From Teichococcus vastitatis (lineage in GTDB: Bacteria; Pseudomonadota; Alphaproteobacteria; Acetobacterales; Acetobacteraceae), in NCBI RefSeq assembly GCF_003604215.1, contig NZ_QXGS01000004.1, positions 62,001-126,000 of the forward strand: 64,000 bases of DNA, read 5' to 3'. The position numbers were made by a program, and so were the translations under genes. The notes under the pieces were generated by a model. That model was not told where the DNA came from and ran no database searches. It was given only the letters and a program-made list of their open reading frames with translations. Shown piece by piece: positions 52,445 to 61,261 of this stretch. Positions within the stretch are counted from its first letter, which is position 1; each line of letters starts with the position of its first letter.

Positions 52445-53827
52445 ATGAAGCCTGGAATGCGTACCGTCGGCGTGGTGGGTGCCGCCTTCCTGGCCGGCGC
52501 CGTGCTGGGTCCGGTGGTGCTGCCGCCGGTGGTCTCCGCCATCGCGCAGGAGAGCGGCAGCCGCGCCGAAACCTACCGGCTGCTGAACCTGTTCGGCGAC
52601 GTGTTCGAACGGGTGCGCGCCGAATATGTCGAGCCGGTCAGCGACCGCGATGTGATCGAGAGCGCGATCAACGGCATGCTGCAGGGCCTCGACCCGCATT
52701 CCTCCTACATGAATGCCCGCTCCTTCCGCGACATGCAGGTGCAGACCCGTGGCGAGTTCGGTGGTCTCGGCATCGAGGTCAGCCAGGAAGGCGGCTACGT
52801 GAAGGTGATCTCGCCGATCGACGAGACGCCGGCGGCCAAGGCCGGGGTCAAGCCGGGCGACCTGATCACCCACCTGAACGGCGAATCCGTGCAGGGGCTG
52901 ACCCTGCAGGAATCGGTCGAGAAGATGCGTGGCGAGCGCGGCTCGGCGATCAAGCTGACCATCCGCCGCCCCGGCGCCGAGACGCCGATCGAGCTGTCCC
53001 TGACCCGCGACGTAATCCGCCCGCAGGTGGCGCGCTTCCGGCTGGAAGGCAACGACATCGCCTATGTGCGCCTGTCCTCCTTCAACGAGCAGACCGACAC
53101 GGCGCTGCGCAACGCCATCGCCACCATGCGCCGGCAGGCCGGCAACAACCTGAAGGGCCTGGTGCTCGACCTGCGCAACAATCCGGGCGGGCTGCTCGAC
53201 CAGGCGGTGCAGGTGTCGGACGACTTCCTGGAGCAGGGCGAGATCGTGTCCACCCGGGCCCGCCGCCCCGACGACGCGCAGCGCTGGAACGCCAAGCCGG
53301 GCGACATCGCCGACGGGCTGCGCGTGGTGGTGCTGGTCAATGGCGGCTCCGCCTCGGCCAGCGAGATCGTTGCCGGCGCGCTGCAGGACCATCGCCGGGC
53401 CGTGGTGCTCGGCACCAAGTCCTTCGGCAAGGGCAGCGTGCAGACGGTGATGCCGATTCCCGGCAATGGCGCCATCCGGCTGACCACCGCCCGCTACTAC
53501 ACGCCGTCGGGCCGCTCGATCCAGGCACTCGGCATCTCGCCCGACATCGAGGTGCTGGCGACGCGGGAAGAAGCCAACGCCCCGCTGCGCGACCGCGAGG
53601 CCGATCTGCGCAAGGCGCTGCGCAACGACAACAGCACCCACGAGACGGCACCGGTGCCGCCGGTGAACCTGCCGCCGGGCGTGAGCGACAAGGTGTCCCG
53701 CCTGCCGCCCGAGGGCGCGCCGGCCTTTGACCCGACCAAGCCCGAGACGGATTACCAGCTGCAACAGGCGGCGACGCTGCTGCGCGCTTGGTCGGCCGCC
53801 GAGCCGCAGCGCCGCGCCGCTCGCTGA
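52445..53827 (+). CDS. ctpA: C-terminal processing protease (S41 family, CtpA)
   Basis: A 460-residue periplasmic or membrane-anchored protease. The N-terminus has a signal or anchor (VVGAAFLAGAVLGPVV); a PDZ domain (about 98-180) follows, then the catalytic region with the GSASASEI nucleophile (residues 301-308) and the FGKGSV lysine (about 329). The DPHSSYM element occurs at about 83-89. CtpA cleaves cell-wall hydrolase partners, and EnvC-type proteins and amidases beside it fit that role. It is preceded by a possible promoter. Confidence 0.95.
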   Translation: MKPGMRTVGVVGAAFLAGAVLGPVVLPPVVSAIAQESGSRAETYRLLNLFGDVFERVRAEYVEPVSDRDVIESAINGMLQGLDPHSSYMNARSFRDMQVQTRGEFGGLGIEVSQEGGYVKVISPIDETPAAKAGVKPGDLITHLNGESVQGLTLQESVEKMRGERGSAIKLTIRRPGAETPIELSLTRDVIRPQVARFRLEGNDIAYVRLSSFNEQTDTALRNAIATMRRQAGNNLKGLVLDLRNNPGGLLDQAVQVSDDFLEQGEIVSTRARRPDDAQRWNAKPGDIADGLRVVVLVNGGSASASEIVAGALQDHRRAVVLGTKSFGKGSVQTVMPIPGNGAIRLTTARYYTPSGRSIQALGISPDIEVLATREEANAPLRDREADLRKALRNDNSTHETAPVPPVNLPPGVSDKVSRLPPEGAPAFDPTKPETDYQLQQAATLLRAWSAAEPQRRAAR

Positions 53828-53852
53828 GGCGGCGGCTGGAGGCAGGCGGCCC

Positions 53853-55013
53853 ATGTCGGACCGGAGCGTCGCGCGCCAGGCGTGGCGCGCGCTGGCCCTG
53901 TTCTGGGGCATTGTGCTGGTGGGCGCCGGCGGCACCGCGCTGACGCTCCAGCAGCTCGGCCCGCCGGAGCCACCATCCGCCGCATCGCCGCCGGCCGCGC
54001 CCTCCTCCTCCGGCATGGCCGCGGACATCTCCCCGGACGCTTCGCCGCCCGCCACCCTGCCCGATCCGGCGGCCCCCGCGGCTGACGGCAGCCCGGCGCC
54101 GGCCACGGAGCCGGTGACCACCGCGCCGCTGCCGCCTGCCGCCGAGCCGGAGCCCTGGCAGGCCCCTCCCGAGGCGCCGCCGCCGCCGCCCCTGCCGGGT
54201 GCCCGCAGCGAAGCCGCGCCACCGCCGGTCGCCGCCCCCGATCCTGCCCTGCTGGAACCGTCGGCGCATGGTCCGCTGCCGCGCATCGCCGCCGATAGCC
54301 GGCCGCCGCGCCAGGTCTACGCCGCTGCGGCCGGCGCCACGGAGCTGCCGCGCATCGCGCTGGTGATCGGCGGCCTCGGCCTTTCGGCGCCGCGCTCGGA
54401 GGAGGCGATCCGCCGCCTGCCGGCCGCGGCCACCCTGGCCCTCGGCACGCTGCCCCTGCGCGCCGACCTGCTGCTGGACCAGGCGCGGCGCCGCGGCATG
54501 GAGGTGCTGCTGGCGCTGCCGCTCGACTCGGCCGGTGCCCTGCCGGCCGACCATTTGATGCGCGCTTCCATGCCTTGGGAGGAGAATGCGGAGCGGCTGC
54601 TGCGGGCCCTGGGCAGCTTCGCCGGCTATCCGGGCACCATCGGTGCGCAGGGAGGGCAGCGCGGAGAGCGCTTCGCCGCGGATCCGGAGCAGTTGCGCTC
54701 CCTCGAAGCGGCCCTCCAGGCGCGCGGCCTGTTCTACATCGATCCCCGACCCGGCGCCCCGGCCCCGGCCGCCGTCTGGGGCGCCGCCGTGGATCAGGTG
54801 CTGGACGAGCCCTTGACCGGCGGCGAGGTGCAGTTCCGCCTGGAAGCGCTGGAAGCTGTTGCCCGCCGCCGCGGCAGCGCCATCGGCCTCGCCGGCGAGC
54901 CGTCGCCACTGCTGGTCGACCGCATCGCCGCCTGGGCGGCCGGGCTGCCGCAGCGCGGCTTGGCGCTGGTGCCGGTCAGCGCCGTGGTGAAGCCACCCGC
55001 CGACACGCCCTGA
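53853..55013 (+). CDS. Divergent polysaccharide deacetylase family protein
   Basis: A 386-residue protein with an N-terminal membrane anchor (LALFWGIVLVGAGGTALTL), a Pro/Ala-rich linker (about 30-135) and a C-terminal domain of the divergent polysaccharide deacetylase (DUF610/YibQ) family: ELPRIALVIGGLGLS, RGMEVLLALPLDS, GFAGYPGTIG-type loop and RGLFYIDPRP. It sits in the usual gpmI-envC-ctpA-deacetylase order, and is probably a cell-wall or polysaccharide modifier; activity of the family is not proven. The ATG is at 53853, about 25 bases after the ctpA stop. Confidence 0.85.
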   Translation: MSDRSVARQAWRALALFWGIVLVGAGGTALTLQQLGPPEPPSAASPPAAPSSSGMAADISPDASPPATLPDPAAPAADGSPAPATEPVTTAPLPPAAEPEPWQAPPEAPPPPPLPGARSEAAPPPVAAPDPALLEPSAHGPLPRIAADSRPPRQVYAAAAGATELPRIALVIGGLGLSAPRSEEAIRRLPAAATLALGTLPLRADLLLDQARRRGMEVLLALPLDSAGALPADHLMRASMPWEENAERLLRALGSFAGYPGTIGAQGGQRGERFAADPEQLRSLEAALQARGLFYIDPRPGAPAPAAVWGAAVDQVLDEPLTGGEVQFRLEALEAVARRRGSAIGLAGEPSPLLVDRIAAWAAGLPQRGLALVPVSAVVKPPADTP

Positions 55014-55030
55014 CCGTCTGGAACCTCCGC

Positions 55031-55501
55031 ATGTCCCAACTGCCCTACCGCCGCAATGTCGGTGCTGCCCTGTTCAACGCCGAAGGCCGCGTGCTGATCG
55101 CCCGCCGGGCCGACGTGGCGCAGGATGCCTGGCAGCTGCCCCAGGGAGGGCTGGATGAGGGCGAGGATCCGCGCATCGCCGTGCTGCGCGAACTGCGCGA
55201 GGAAATCGGCACGGACCACGCCTCGATCATCGGCGAGGTGGCCGAGTGGCTGAACTACGACCTGCCGCCGGAGCTGCTGGGCAAGGCGCTGCGCGGCCGG
55301 TATCGGGGCCAGACGCAGAAATGGTTCGCGTTGCGATTCCTGGGCGAGGATTCGGAGATCCGCCTCGACCTCGACCCGCATCCGGAATTCAACGCTTGGC
55401 GCTGGGCCGAGCTGGCCGAGCTGCCGCGGATCGTGGTGGCCTTCCGGCGGCCAGTCTACCAGCGGCTGGCCGAGGAATTCGCCCGCTTCGCCGGCAGCTG
55501 A
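55031..55501 (+). CDS. rppH: RNA pyrophosphohydrolase
   Basis: A 156-residue Nudix hydrolase that removes pyrophosphate from 5' triphosphate RNA to start mRNA decay. The Nudix box is complete (GGLDEGEDPRIAVLRELREEIGT, split here: G-x5-E-x7-REL-x-EEIG). The N-terminal YRRNVGAALFN and the later PQGGLDEGE and KWFALRF are those of RppH/NudH. It begins 17 bases after the deacetylase stop. It probably shares the transcript with the cell-wall genes upstream. Confidence 0.93.
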   Translation: MSQLPYRRNVGAALFNAEGRVLIARRADVAQDAWQLPQGGLDEGEDPRIAVLRELREEIGTDHASIIGEVAEWLNYDLPPELLGKALRGRYRGQTQKWFALRFLGEDSEIRLDLDPHPEFNAWRWAELAELPRIVVAFRRPVYQRLAEEFARFAGS

Positions 55502-55571
55502 GCCGGTGCCCGGCCCCTTGCGCCGCGCCGGGACGCCGCCGATGCTCCGCCTCCCGCAAGAGGAATTCATC

Positions 55572-56195
55572 ATGAAGCTGTTCTACGCCCCCGGCACCTG
55601 CTCGCTCGGCATCCATGTGCTGCTGGAGGAAAGCGGATTGCCGTTCGAGCGGGCGCGCATGTCCCTGAAGGAAGGCGACCAGCGCAAGCCCGAGTTCCAG
55701 GCGCTCAACCCGAAGGGCAAGGTGCCGACGCTGCAGCGCGATGACGGCTCCGTGCTGACCGAATGGCCGGCCATCGCCTATTGGATCGCGGCCCGGGCAC
55801 CGCAGGCGAAGCTTTGGCCGGAGGCACTGGAGGATCAGGCACGGGCGCTGGAGGCGATGGACTTCATCGTCGGCACGCTGCACGGCCACGCCTTCTCCCG
55901 CCTGTTCAACCAGGCCAAATATGCGCCCAGTGAGGCCGACCACCCCAAGGTGATCGAGCAGGGCCGCGCCATGGTGGCGGCCGGCTTTGCCGTGGTGGAG
56001 GACGGCTGGAAGGGTTCCGACTGGCTGCTGCCCTCCGGCTACTCGGTGGCCGACGCTGCCCTGTTCTACGTCGCCTTCTGGGCGGTGAAGCGGATGAACA
56101 TGACGCTGTCGCCGCGCCTTGCCGCGCATTTCGAACGGATGATGGCCCGTCCGGCGGTGCAGCGCGCGCTGGCCGCCGAGGGACTGGCCGGCTGA
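55572..56195 (+). CDS. Beta-class glutathione S-transferase
   Basis: A 207-residue GST. Cys10 in YAPGTCSLGIHVLLEESG is the beta-class catalytic cysteine, and LNPKGKVPTLQ is the glutathione-binding loop; the C-terminal domain has SVADAALFYVAFW. It is a cytosolic enzyme likely conjugating or reducing small electrophiles. An AAGAGGAA ribosome binding site lies before the ATG. Its TGA shares one base with the next gene's ATG. Confidence 0.92.
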   Translation: MKLFYAPGTCSLGIHVLLEESGLPFERARMSLKEGDQRKPEFQALNPKGKVPTLQRDDGSVLTEWPAIAYWIAARAPQAKLWPEALEDQARALEAMDFIVGTLHGHAFSRLFNQAKYAPSEADHPKVIEQGRAMVAAGFAVVEDGWKGSDWLLPSGYSVADAALFYVAFWAVKRMNMTLSPRLAAHFERMMARPAVQRALAAEGLAG

Positions 56196-56767
56196 TGGCG
56201 TCCGGTCTCACCCGCAAGCCGTTCTGGTTCCTGCGCCACGGCGAAACCGACTGGAATGCGCGCGGCCTCAGCCAGGGCAACGTGGACATCCCGCTGAACA
56301 GCGTCGGCATCGCCCAGGCCGCACGGGCCGCCGAGGCGTTGCGCGGCAAGGAGATCATCACCATCGTCTCCTCCCCCCTGTCGCGGGCGCGCGACACGGC
56401 GGAGGCGGCCGGCGCCGTTCTCGGCCTGCCGGTACAGGTGCATGACGCGCTGCGCGAGGTGTCCTTCGGTGCCCAGGAAGGGCAGGAAATGTCCGGCTGG
56501 TTCAATGACTGGGTCGAAGGCCACATGACGCCCGAAGGCGCCGAAAGCTTCGCCGCGCTACGCGAACGCACGGTGGGCGCGGTGAATTTCTGCCTGGGGC
56601 AGCCCGGCCCCGTGCTGATCGTGGCGCATGGGGCGCTGTGGCGTGCCTTCCGCGCCGAGGCGGGGCTGCCGGCCAATGTGCGCACGCCCAATGCCCTGCC
56701 GATGTGGGTCACCCCGCCGCCTCCCGGCGAGGAAGCCTGGCAGTTCGAGCCGTTGGCCCTTGGCTGA
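56195..56767 (+). CDS. Histidine phosphatase family protein
   Basis: A 190-residue phosphatase of the phosphoglycerate-mutase-like branch. The RHGETDWN motif (Arg14, His15, Glu17) and the second histidine in VAHGALWRAF are present, with VSSPLSRARDTA in between. Substrates of this branch include phosphosugars and phosphoproteins, not predictable here. It is translationally coupled to the glutathione transferase (TGATG). Cytosolic. Confidence 0.9.
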   Translation: MASGLTRKPFWFLRHGETDWNARGLSQGNVDIPLNSVGIAQAARAAEALRGKEIITIVSSPLSRARDTAEAAGAVLGLPVQVHDALREVSFGAQEGQEMSGWFNDWVEGHMTPEGAESFAALRERTVGAVNFCLGQPGPVLIVAHGALWRAFRAEAGLPANVRTPNALPMWVTPPPPGEEAWQFEPLALG

Positions 56768-56908
56768 CGCCAGCCTGTCCCGGCCAGATCCGAAACAGGA
56801 ACGCCGCTTTCGCGCAACACCCGGAATGAATCATCGATCAGGTTTATTTCATGGGCTGCTTCTAACCTCAAAATTGATTTAGCGTCCGCTCTCCGCCGCC
56901 GGCACAAT

Positions 56909-56928
56909 CCATGGGGTCCTTCCCATGG
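56909..56928. promoter_or_regulatory. Inverted repeat upstream of the GGDEF-EAL gene
   Basis: CCATGGG (56909-56915) and CCCATGG (56922-56928) are perfect reverse complements with a six-base spacer. It lies about 70 bases before the GGDEF-EAL start. It may be an operator or a leader hairpin. Confidence 0.4.
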
Positions 56929-56997
56929 GCCATGCTGGGCGGCGGGGCTGTGGCAGGCCCTGCGTCATCCTGCCGCCGCCATCAGGAGTGACAGGAC

Positions 56998-59367
56998 ATG
57001 CTGGCTGTGTTGACCTGCGTCCGAGAGCAGCAGAACGGGCTGCTCTTGCTGCTGGCCGGGCTGGTCTGCGTCGCCGGCTGCTGGACGGCTTGCCAGATCG
57101 AGCGCAGCGGCGCCGGGACCCGCAGCAGGCTGGCCGTCGCGGCGGCCGCGGGCGGCGGCATCTGGACCGCGCATCTCATTGCCATGCTCGCCCATCTTCC
57201 CGCCTGGCCGGCGGGCCACCATGCCGGCCGCACACTCCTGCTGGCGCTTCTGATGCTGGCGGCGGCGGCCTGGGCCTTCGGATTGCGCCGGCGCTTCGCC
57301 GCGCCCGTGATCCATGCCGTGGCCGGGGCCGGGCTGGGCCTCGCGGTGGCCGCCCTGCTCTATCTTGACACCGGCGGGCTGGCGATGCCGGCTTCCCTGC
57401 GCCTCCACCCGGTGCTGACGGGCGCTTCCCTGCTGCTGGTGGCAGCGCTGTTCGCCGTCGCCTTCACCCGCCGCCTCGAGGGCGATCGCGGGGCGCTCTG
57501 GATGGCGGGGCTGATGGGCCTCGGCACGCTGTTGCTGCACCTGGCGGGCATGGCGGCGCTGACCGTGCCGCCGCCAGGCGCGGCGCCGCAGCCGCCGGAC
57601 GCGTCGGCGGGCGCGCCGCTGGTCCTGATGGCCAGCCTCGCCACGCTGCTGTTGCTGGGCCTCGCCGCCTGGACGGTGCTGCGTCTGGCGCGCGAGCAGG
57701 CGGCCCAGCGCGACCGGTTCCATGGCCTCGCGGACGCCACCTTCGAGAGCATCGCGCTGTGTGACTCCGACCTGATCGTGCGCGATCTCAACATCCATCT
57801 GGAGGCGCTGCTGGGCGGCCGCGCTGCCACCGCGCGCGGCCGCCCCCTGGCGGAGTTGCTGCAGCTCGATCCCGGCCTCGGCACCGCCGCGCTGCTGCTG
57901 GCGGCCGAGCGCGGCGCGGTGCCGGCTCTGCTGCTGCCCGAGGCGGGGTCGGCCGTGCCGGTGGAGATGCGCTCGCGCCGGCTGGACACCGGCTCGGGGC
58001 CGCGCATCGTCGCCGCCATGCGCGACCTGCGGGATCGCCGCGCGGCCGAGGCGCAGGCCCGCCACATCGCGCATCACGACGCGCTGACCGGGCTGGCCAA
58101 CCGCACCGCGCTGCAGCGGCAACTGGAGCACGCCGTTGCCGGTCGCCGCCGCGGCGATGGCGCCTTCGCGCTGCTCTGCCTCGACCTGGATCACTTCAAG
58201 GACGTGAACGACCTGCACGGCCATGCCGCCGGCGACGCGCTGCTGCTGGCGGTGGTGGCCCGCTGCCGCGAGGAGTTGCGCCCGGGCGACGTGATGGCGC
58301 GGCTCGGCGGCGACGAATTCGTGGTGCTGCAGGGCGGCGCCCGAAGCGAGGAGGAGGCGTCCTCGCTGGCGCGGCGGCTGGTGGCGCGGCTGGCCCAGCC
58401 CTTCGACCTTCCCTCCAACATCCAGGTAACGGTGTCCGCCTCGATCGGCATCGCCCTCTGCCCGCTGCACGCCGAGGAGCCCGGTCGGTTGCTGAGCCAA
58501 GCCGATCTGGCGCTCTACCAGGCCAAGCGCGACGGCCGGAACGGCTTCGCCTTCTACGCCTCCGCCATGGATCACGAGGTGCGGGAAACCCGCGCCCTGC
58601 AGACGGATCTGCGCCAGGCGCTGGCGCGGCGTGAGTTCAGCCTGGTGTACCAGCCGCAGGTGGATGCGCTGAGCGGCGAGACCACCGGCTTCGAGGCGCT
58701 GCTGCGCTGGACGCATCCGGTGCGCGGCGAGGTGCCGCCTTCCGTCTTCATCCCGGCGGCCGAGGCCTCGGGGCTGATCCATGAGCTCGGCGCCTGGGTG
58801 CGCGCCACCGCCTGCGCCGAGGCCGCGCTGTGGGACCGGCCGCTGCGCATCAGCGTCAATTCCTCCTCCGCCGAGCTGCGCCGCCCGGACTACGTCAGCT
58901 CGCTGCGTGACCTTCTGGCCGAAACCGGCCTGGAGCCGACGCGGCTGGAGATCGAGGTCACCGAGAGCCTGCTGCTGGAGGAAGGCGGCCCGGCCATGCC
59001 GACCCTGCACGCCATCCGCGCCATGGGGGTCCAGGTGGCCATGGATGATTTCGGCACCGGCTACTCCTCGTTGAGCACGCTGCGGGCCTTTCCCTTCACC
59101 CGATTGAAGATCGACCGCTCCTTCGTGCAAGACCTCGACACCAACGTCCAGGCGCTGGCCATCGTCCGCGCCGTGCTCGGGCTGGCGCGGGGATTGAACA
59201 TCCCGGTGGTGGCGGAGGGGGTGGAGAACCGGCAGCAGCTGGCGATCCTCAGGGCCGAGCGATGCGAGGCGGTGCAGGGCTACCTGCATGGCCGCCCGGC
59301 CCCGATCGAGACCTATCGCAGGCTGGTCTGGCTGGACCCGCTGGATGATGCGCTGGCCAGGGCCTGA
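56998..59367 (+). CDS. Membrane GGDEF-EAL protein with degenerate MHYT-like N-terminus
   Basis: A 789-residue c-di-GMP enzyme. Residues 1-230 contain about seven transmembrane helices in the MHYT layout, but the signature residues are altered: GIWTAHLIAMLA at 54-65 (Ala for Met before His) and LMGLGTLLLHLAGM at 172-185, with the middle copy lacking its His. A PAS-like region (about 240-345) follows. The GGDEF motif (437-441) is intact, as are DHFKDVND and the substrate-binding Asp/Asn residues. The EAL domain (from about 535) has EALLR at 566-570 and DDFGTGYSS, so both synthesis and breakdown are possible. The start ATG is at 56998. Confidence 0.9.
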   Translation: MLAVLTCVREQQNGLLLLLAGLVCVAGCWTACQIERSGAGTRSRLAVAAAAGGGIWTAHLIAMLAHLPAWPAGHHAGRTLLLALLMLAAAAWAFGLRRRFAAPVIHAVAGAGLGLAVAALLYLDTGGLAMPASLRLHPVLTGASLLLVAALFAVAFTRRLEGDRGALWMAGLMGLGTLLLHLAGMAALTVPPPGAAPQPPDASAGAPLVLMASLATLLLLGLAAWTVLRLAREQAAQRDRFHGLADATFESIALCDSDLIVRDLNIHLEALLGGRAATARGRPLAELLQLDPGLGTAALLLAAERGAVPALLLPEAGSAVPVEMRSRRLDTGSGPRIVAAMRDLRDRRAAEAQARHIAHHDALTGLANRTALQRQLEHAVAGRRRGDGAFALLCLDLDHFKDVNDLHGHAAGDALLLAVVARCREELRPGDVMARLGGDEFVVLQGGARSEEEASSLARRLVARLAQPFDLPSNIQVTVSASIGIALCPLHAEEPGRLLSQADLALYQAKRDGRNGFAFYASAMDHEVRETRALQTDLRQALARREFSLVYQPQVDALSGETTGFEALLRWTHPVRGEVPPSVFIPAAEASGLIHELGAWVRATACAEAALWDRPLRISVNSSSAELRRPDYVSSLRDLLAETGLEPTRLEIEVTESLLLEEGGPAMPTLHAIRAMGVQVAMDDFGTGYSSLSTLRAFPFTRLKIDRSFVQDLDTNVQALAIVRAVLGLARGLNIPVVAEGVENRQQLAILRAERCEAVQGYLHGRPAPIETYRRLVWLDPLDDALARA

Positions 59368-59412
59368 TCCGACGCAGCCGCGCCACCCGGCCCCGGAACC
59401 TGGCCATGGTTG

Positions 59413-59441
59413 TTGCACCTTTGGGCCAGATCGCGTATCTC
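59413..59441 (+). promoter_or_regulatory. Weak candidate promoter upstream of rplY
   Basis: TTGCAC (59413-59418) and TATCTC (59436-59441) are 17 bases apart, about 110 bases before the rplY start. The match to consensus is poor (three of six bases each), so the call rests mainly on spacing and on the location. Confidence 0.3.
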
Positions 59442-59551
59442 GCCGCCGCTGCGCTGGCACCCCTGGAGGCCGGCGCAACTGTTTTCGGGCAGCCGCCCGG
59501 AGACGGCATGAACGACGCCCGCCGGGCGTCTCAGAGATTTGGAGCCAAGCA

Positions 59552-60193
59552 ATGGTCCAGACCATTCGGATCGAAGGCGAGGCGCGCGAGTTGGCCGGTA
59601 AGGGGGCGGCGCGCGCGACTCGGAGGACGGGGCGTGTTCCCGCGGTCATCTACGGCGCGAAGCAGGAGGCGACGCTGTTGTCGCTCGACCCGCGCGACGT
59701 GATGAAGGAGTTGCAGAAGGGTGGCTGGCAGTCGCACCTCTATGAGGTCGATGTAGCCGGCCGCACCGAGCGCTGCCTGATGCGGGAGGTGCAGTTCCAC
59801 CCCGTCAAGGACAACCCGATGCATGTCGACTTCCAGCGCCTGGCGCCGGGTCAGATGATCCGCGTCAAGGTGCCGGTGGTGTTCCTCAACGAGGAGAACG
59901 CTCCGGGCGTGAAGGAAGGCGGCGTGGTCAACGTGGTGCGTCGCGACCTCGAGGTGCTGTCCGATCCGGATCAGGTTCCTGACCAGTTCGAGATCGACCT
60001 GTCCACCAGCAGCATCGGTGACAGCCTGCGCTGGTCCGACGTGATGGACCAGAAGGGCACCAAGCCGGTGATCACCGGCCGTGACTTCGTGGTGGCCACC
60101 ATCGCCGCGCCGACGGTCGAGGAAGAAGTCGTGATCGCCGCCCCGGTTGCCCCGCCCCCCGAGGCGAAGGGCAAGGGCAAGGGCAAGAAGTAA
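59552..60193 (+). CDS. rplY: 50S ribosomal protein L25/general stress protein Ctc
   Basis: A 213-residue long-form L25 protein (the Ctc type with a C-terminal TL5 domain) that binds 5S rRNA. The N-terminal EARELAGKGAARATRRTGRVPAVIYG and the REVQFHPVKDNPMHVDFQRL region are diagnostic. The C-terminus ends in a Lys/Gly-rich tail (KGKGKGKK). GGAG lies ten bases before the ATG. It is followed by pth 18 bases later, a common pair in alphaproteobacteria. Confidence 0.95.
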   Translation: MVQTIRIEGEARELAGKGAARATRRTGRVPAVIYGAKQEATLLSLDPRDVMKELQKGGWQSHLYEVDVAGRTERCLMREVQFHPVKDNPMHVDFQRLAPGQMIRVKVPVVFLNEENAPGVKEGGVVNVVRRDLEVLSDPDQVPDQFEIDLSTSSIGDSLRWSDVMDQKGTKPVITGRDFVVATIAAPTVEEEVVIAAPVAPPPEAKGKGKGKK

Positions 60194-60211
60194 GCCGGAA
60201 GGATCGGTTCG

Positions 60212-60784
60212 GTGCTGCTCTGGGTCGGCCTCGGCAACCCCGAGCCGGGCCAGGCGCGGCACCGGCACAACATCGGCTTCATGGCGCTCGACGCCATTGC
60301 GCGGCGCCACGGCTTCGCGCCGTGGCGCAGCCGCTTCAAGGGCCTGGTGGCGGACGGCTCGGTGGCCGGCCAGAAGCTGCTGCTGCTGAAGCCGCAGACC
60401 TACATGAACGCGTCCGGCGAATCGGTGCAGCCGGCAGCGGCGTTCCACAAGATCCCGCCGGATGGCATCACAGCCTTTCATGACGAGTTGGACCTCGCCC
60501 CCGGCAAGGTTCGCGTCAAGCGTGGCGGCGGCGCGGCCGGGCATAACGGGCTGCGCGACATGGACCGGCGGCTCGGCACGCCGGATTACTGGCGGGTCCG
60601 CCTCGGCATCGGCCATCCGGGGATGAAGGAAAAGGTCACCGGCCACGTGCTCGGCAACTTCGCCAAGGTGGACACCTGGCTGGAACCGTTGCTGGATGCG
60701 GTCGCGGATGCGGCACCCTTGCTGGCCCGCGGCGAGCGGGAAGCCTTCATGACCCGTGTGGCCCTGCTGACTCAGGAGAATTAA
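60212..60784 (+). CDS. pth: Peptidyl-tRNA hydrolase
   Basis: A 190-residue cytosolic enzyme releasing tRNA from peptidyl-tRNA that has fallen off ribosomes. The marks are [10 protein letters not shown], the catalytic His in [25 protein letters not shown], the Asp of [10 protein letters not shown] and [12 protein letters not shown]. It starts with GTG at 60212. It lies between rplY and a small conserved-context gene. Confidence 0.95.
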   Translation: MLLWVGLGNPEPGQARHRHNIGFMALDAIARRHGFAPWRSRFKGLVADGSVAGQKLLLLKPQTYMNASGESVQPAAAFHKIPPDGITAFHDELDLAPGKVRVKRGGGAAGHNGLRDMDRRLGTPDYWRVRLGIGHPGMKEKVTGHVLGNFAKVDTWLEPLLDAVADAAPLLARGEREAFMTRVALLTQEN

Positions 60785-60787
60785 TCC

Positions 60788-61201
60788 ATGGCGATCGAAG
60801 ACGCGGCGGCGGATCTGGCGGCCGAGTTCGGCGGCCCCGGCCCCGAGGATCTGGCGAACGGCGCCGCCGCCCTGGCGGCCGGCCTGCTGGCCCAGGCGCA
60901 AAGCTTTGCCACCACCGCCGCCGCCCTGGAAACCAGCGACACCGGCCATAACGGCGCCATCGAAGCGGCGGCGGCCCGCGCTTCCCTCGCCCTGTCCATG
61001 GCGCAGGCCGTGTCGGAGGCGCAGGGCCCCGCCCGCGCCGGGCTGATCGCGGCGGCGGCCAAAACGCTGGACGTGTCGCTGACCGGCGCCGTGATCCAGC
61101 TGCGCGCCGCGGCCCTGTCCCTGCCGACCGATGACGCGGCGGCGCGCATCGCGGCGGCGCAGATCGCACAGGAAATCGCGGCCTCGCTCGGCGCGGCCTG
61201 A
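60788..61201 (+). CDS. Small Ala-rich protein of unknown function
   Basis: A 137-residue acidic, Ala-rich and probably all-helical protein (AIEDAAADLAAEFGG, AAALAAGLLAQAQ, AAKTLDVSLTGAVIQL). No known domain was recognised. AGGAG lies ten bases before the ATG, which begins four bases after the pth stop, so it is real and co-translated with pth. It lies between pth and ychF. No signal or membrane segment. Confidence 0.75.
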   Translation: MAIEDAAADLAAEFGGPGPEDLANGAAALAAGLLAQAQSFATTAAALETSDTGHNGAIEAAAARASLALSMAQAVSEAQGPARAGLIAAAAKTLDVSLTGAVIQLRAAALSLPTDDAAARIAAAQIAQEIAASLGAA

Positions 61202-61261
61202 CCATCCATCCCGCGCCGGCGCCGCTGCTGCTGCCCCGACGCCGTTTCCGAGGACCGGCCC

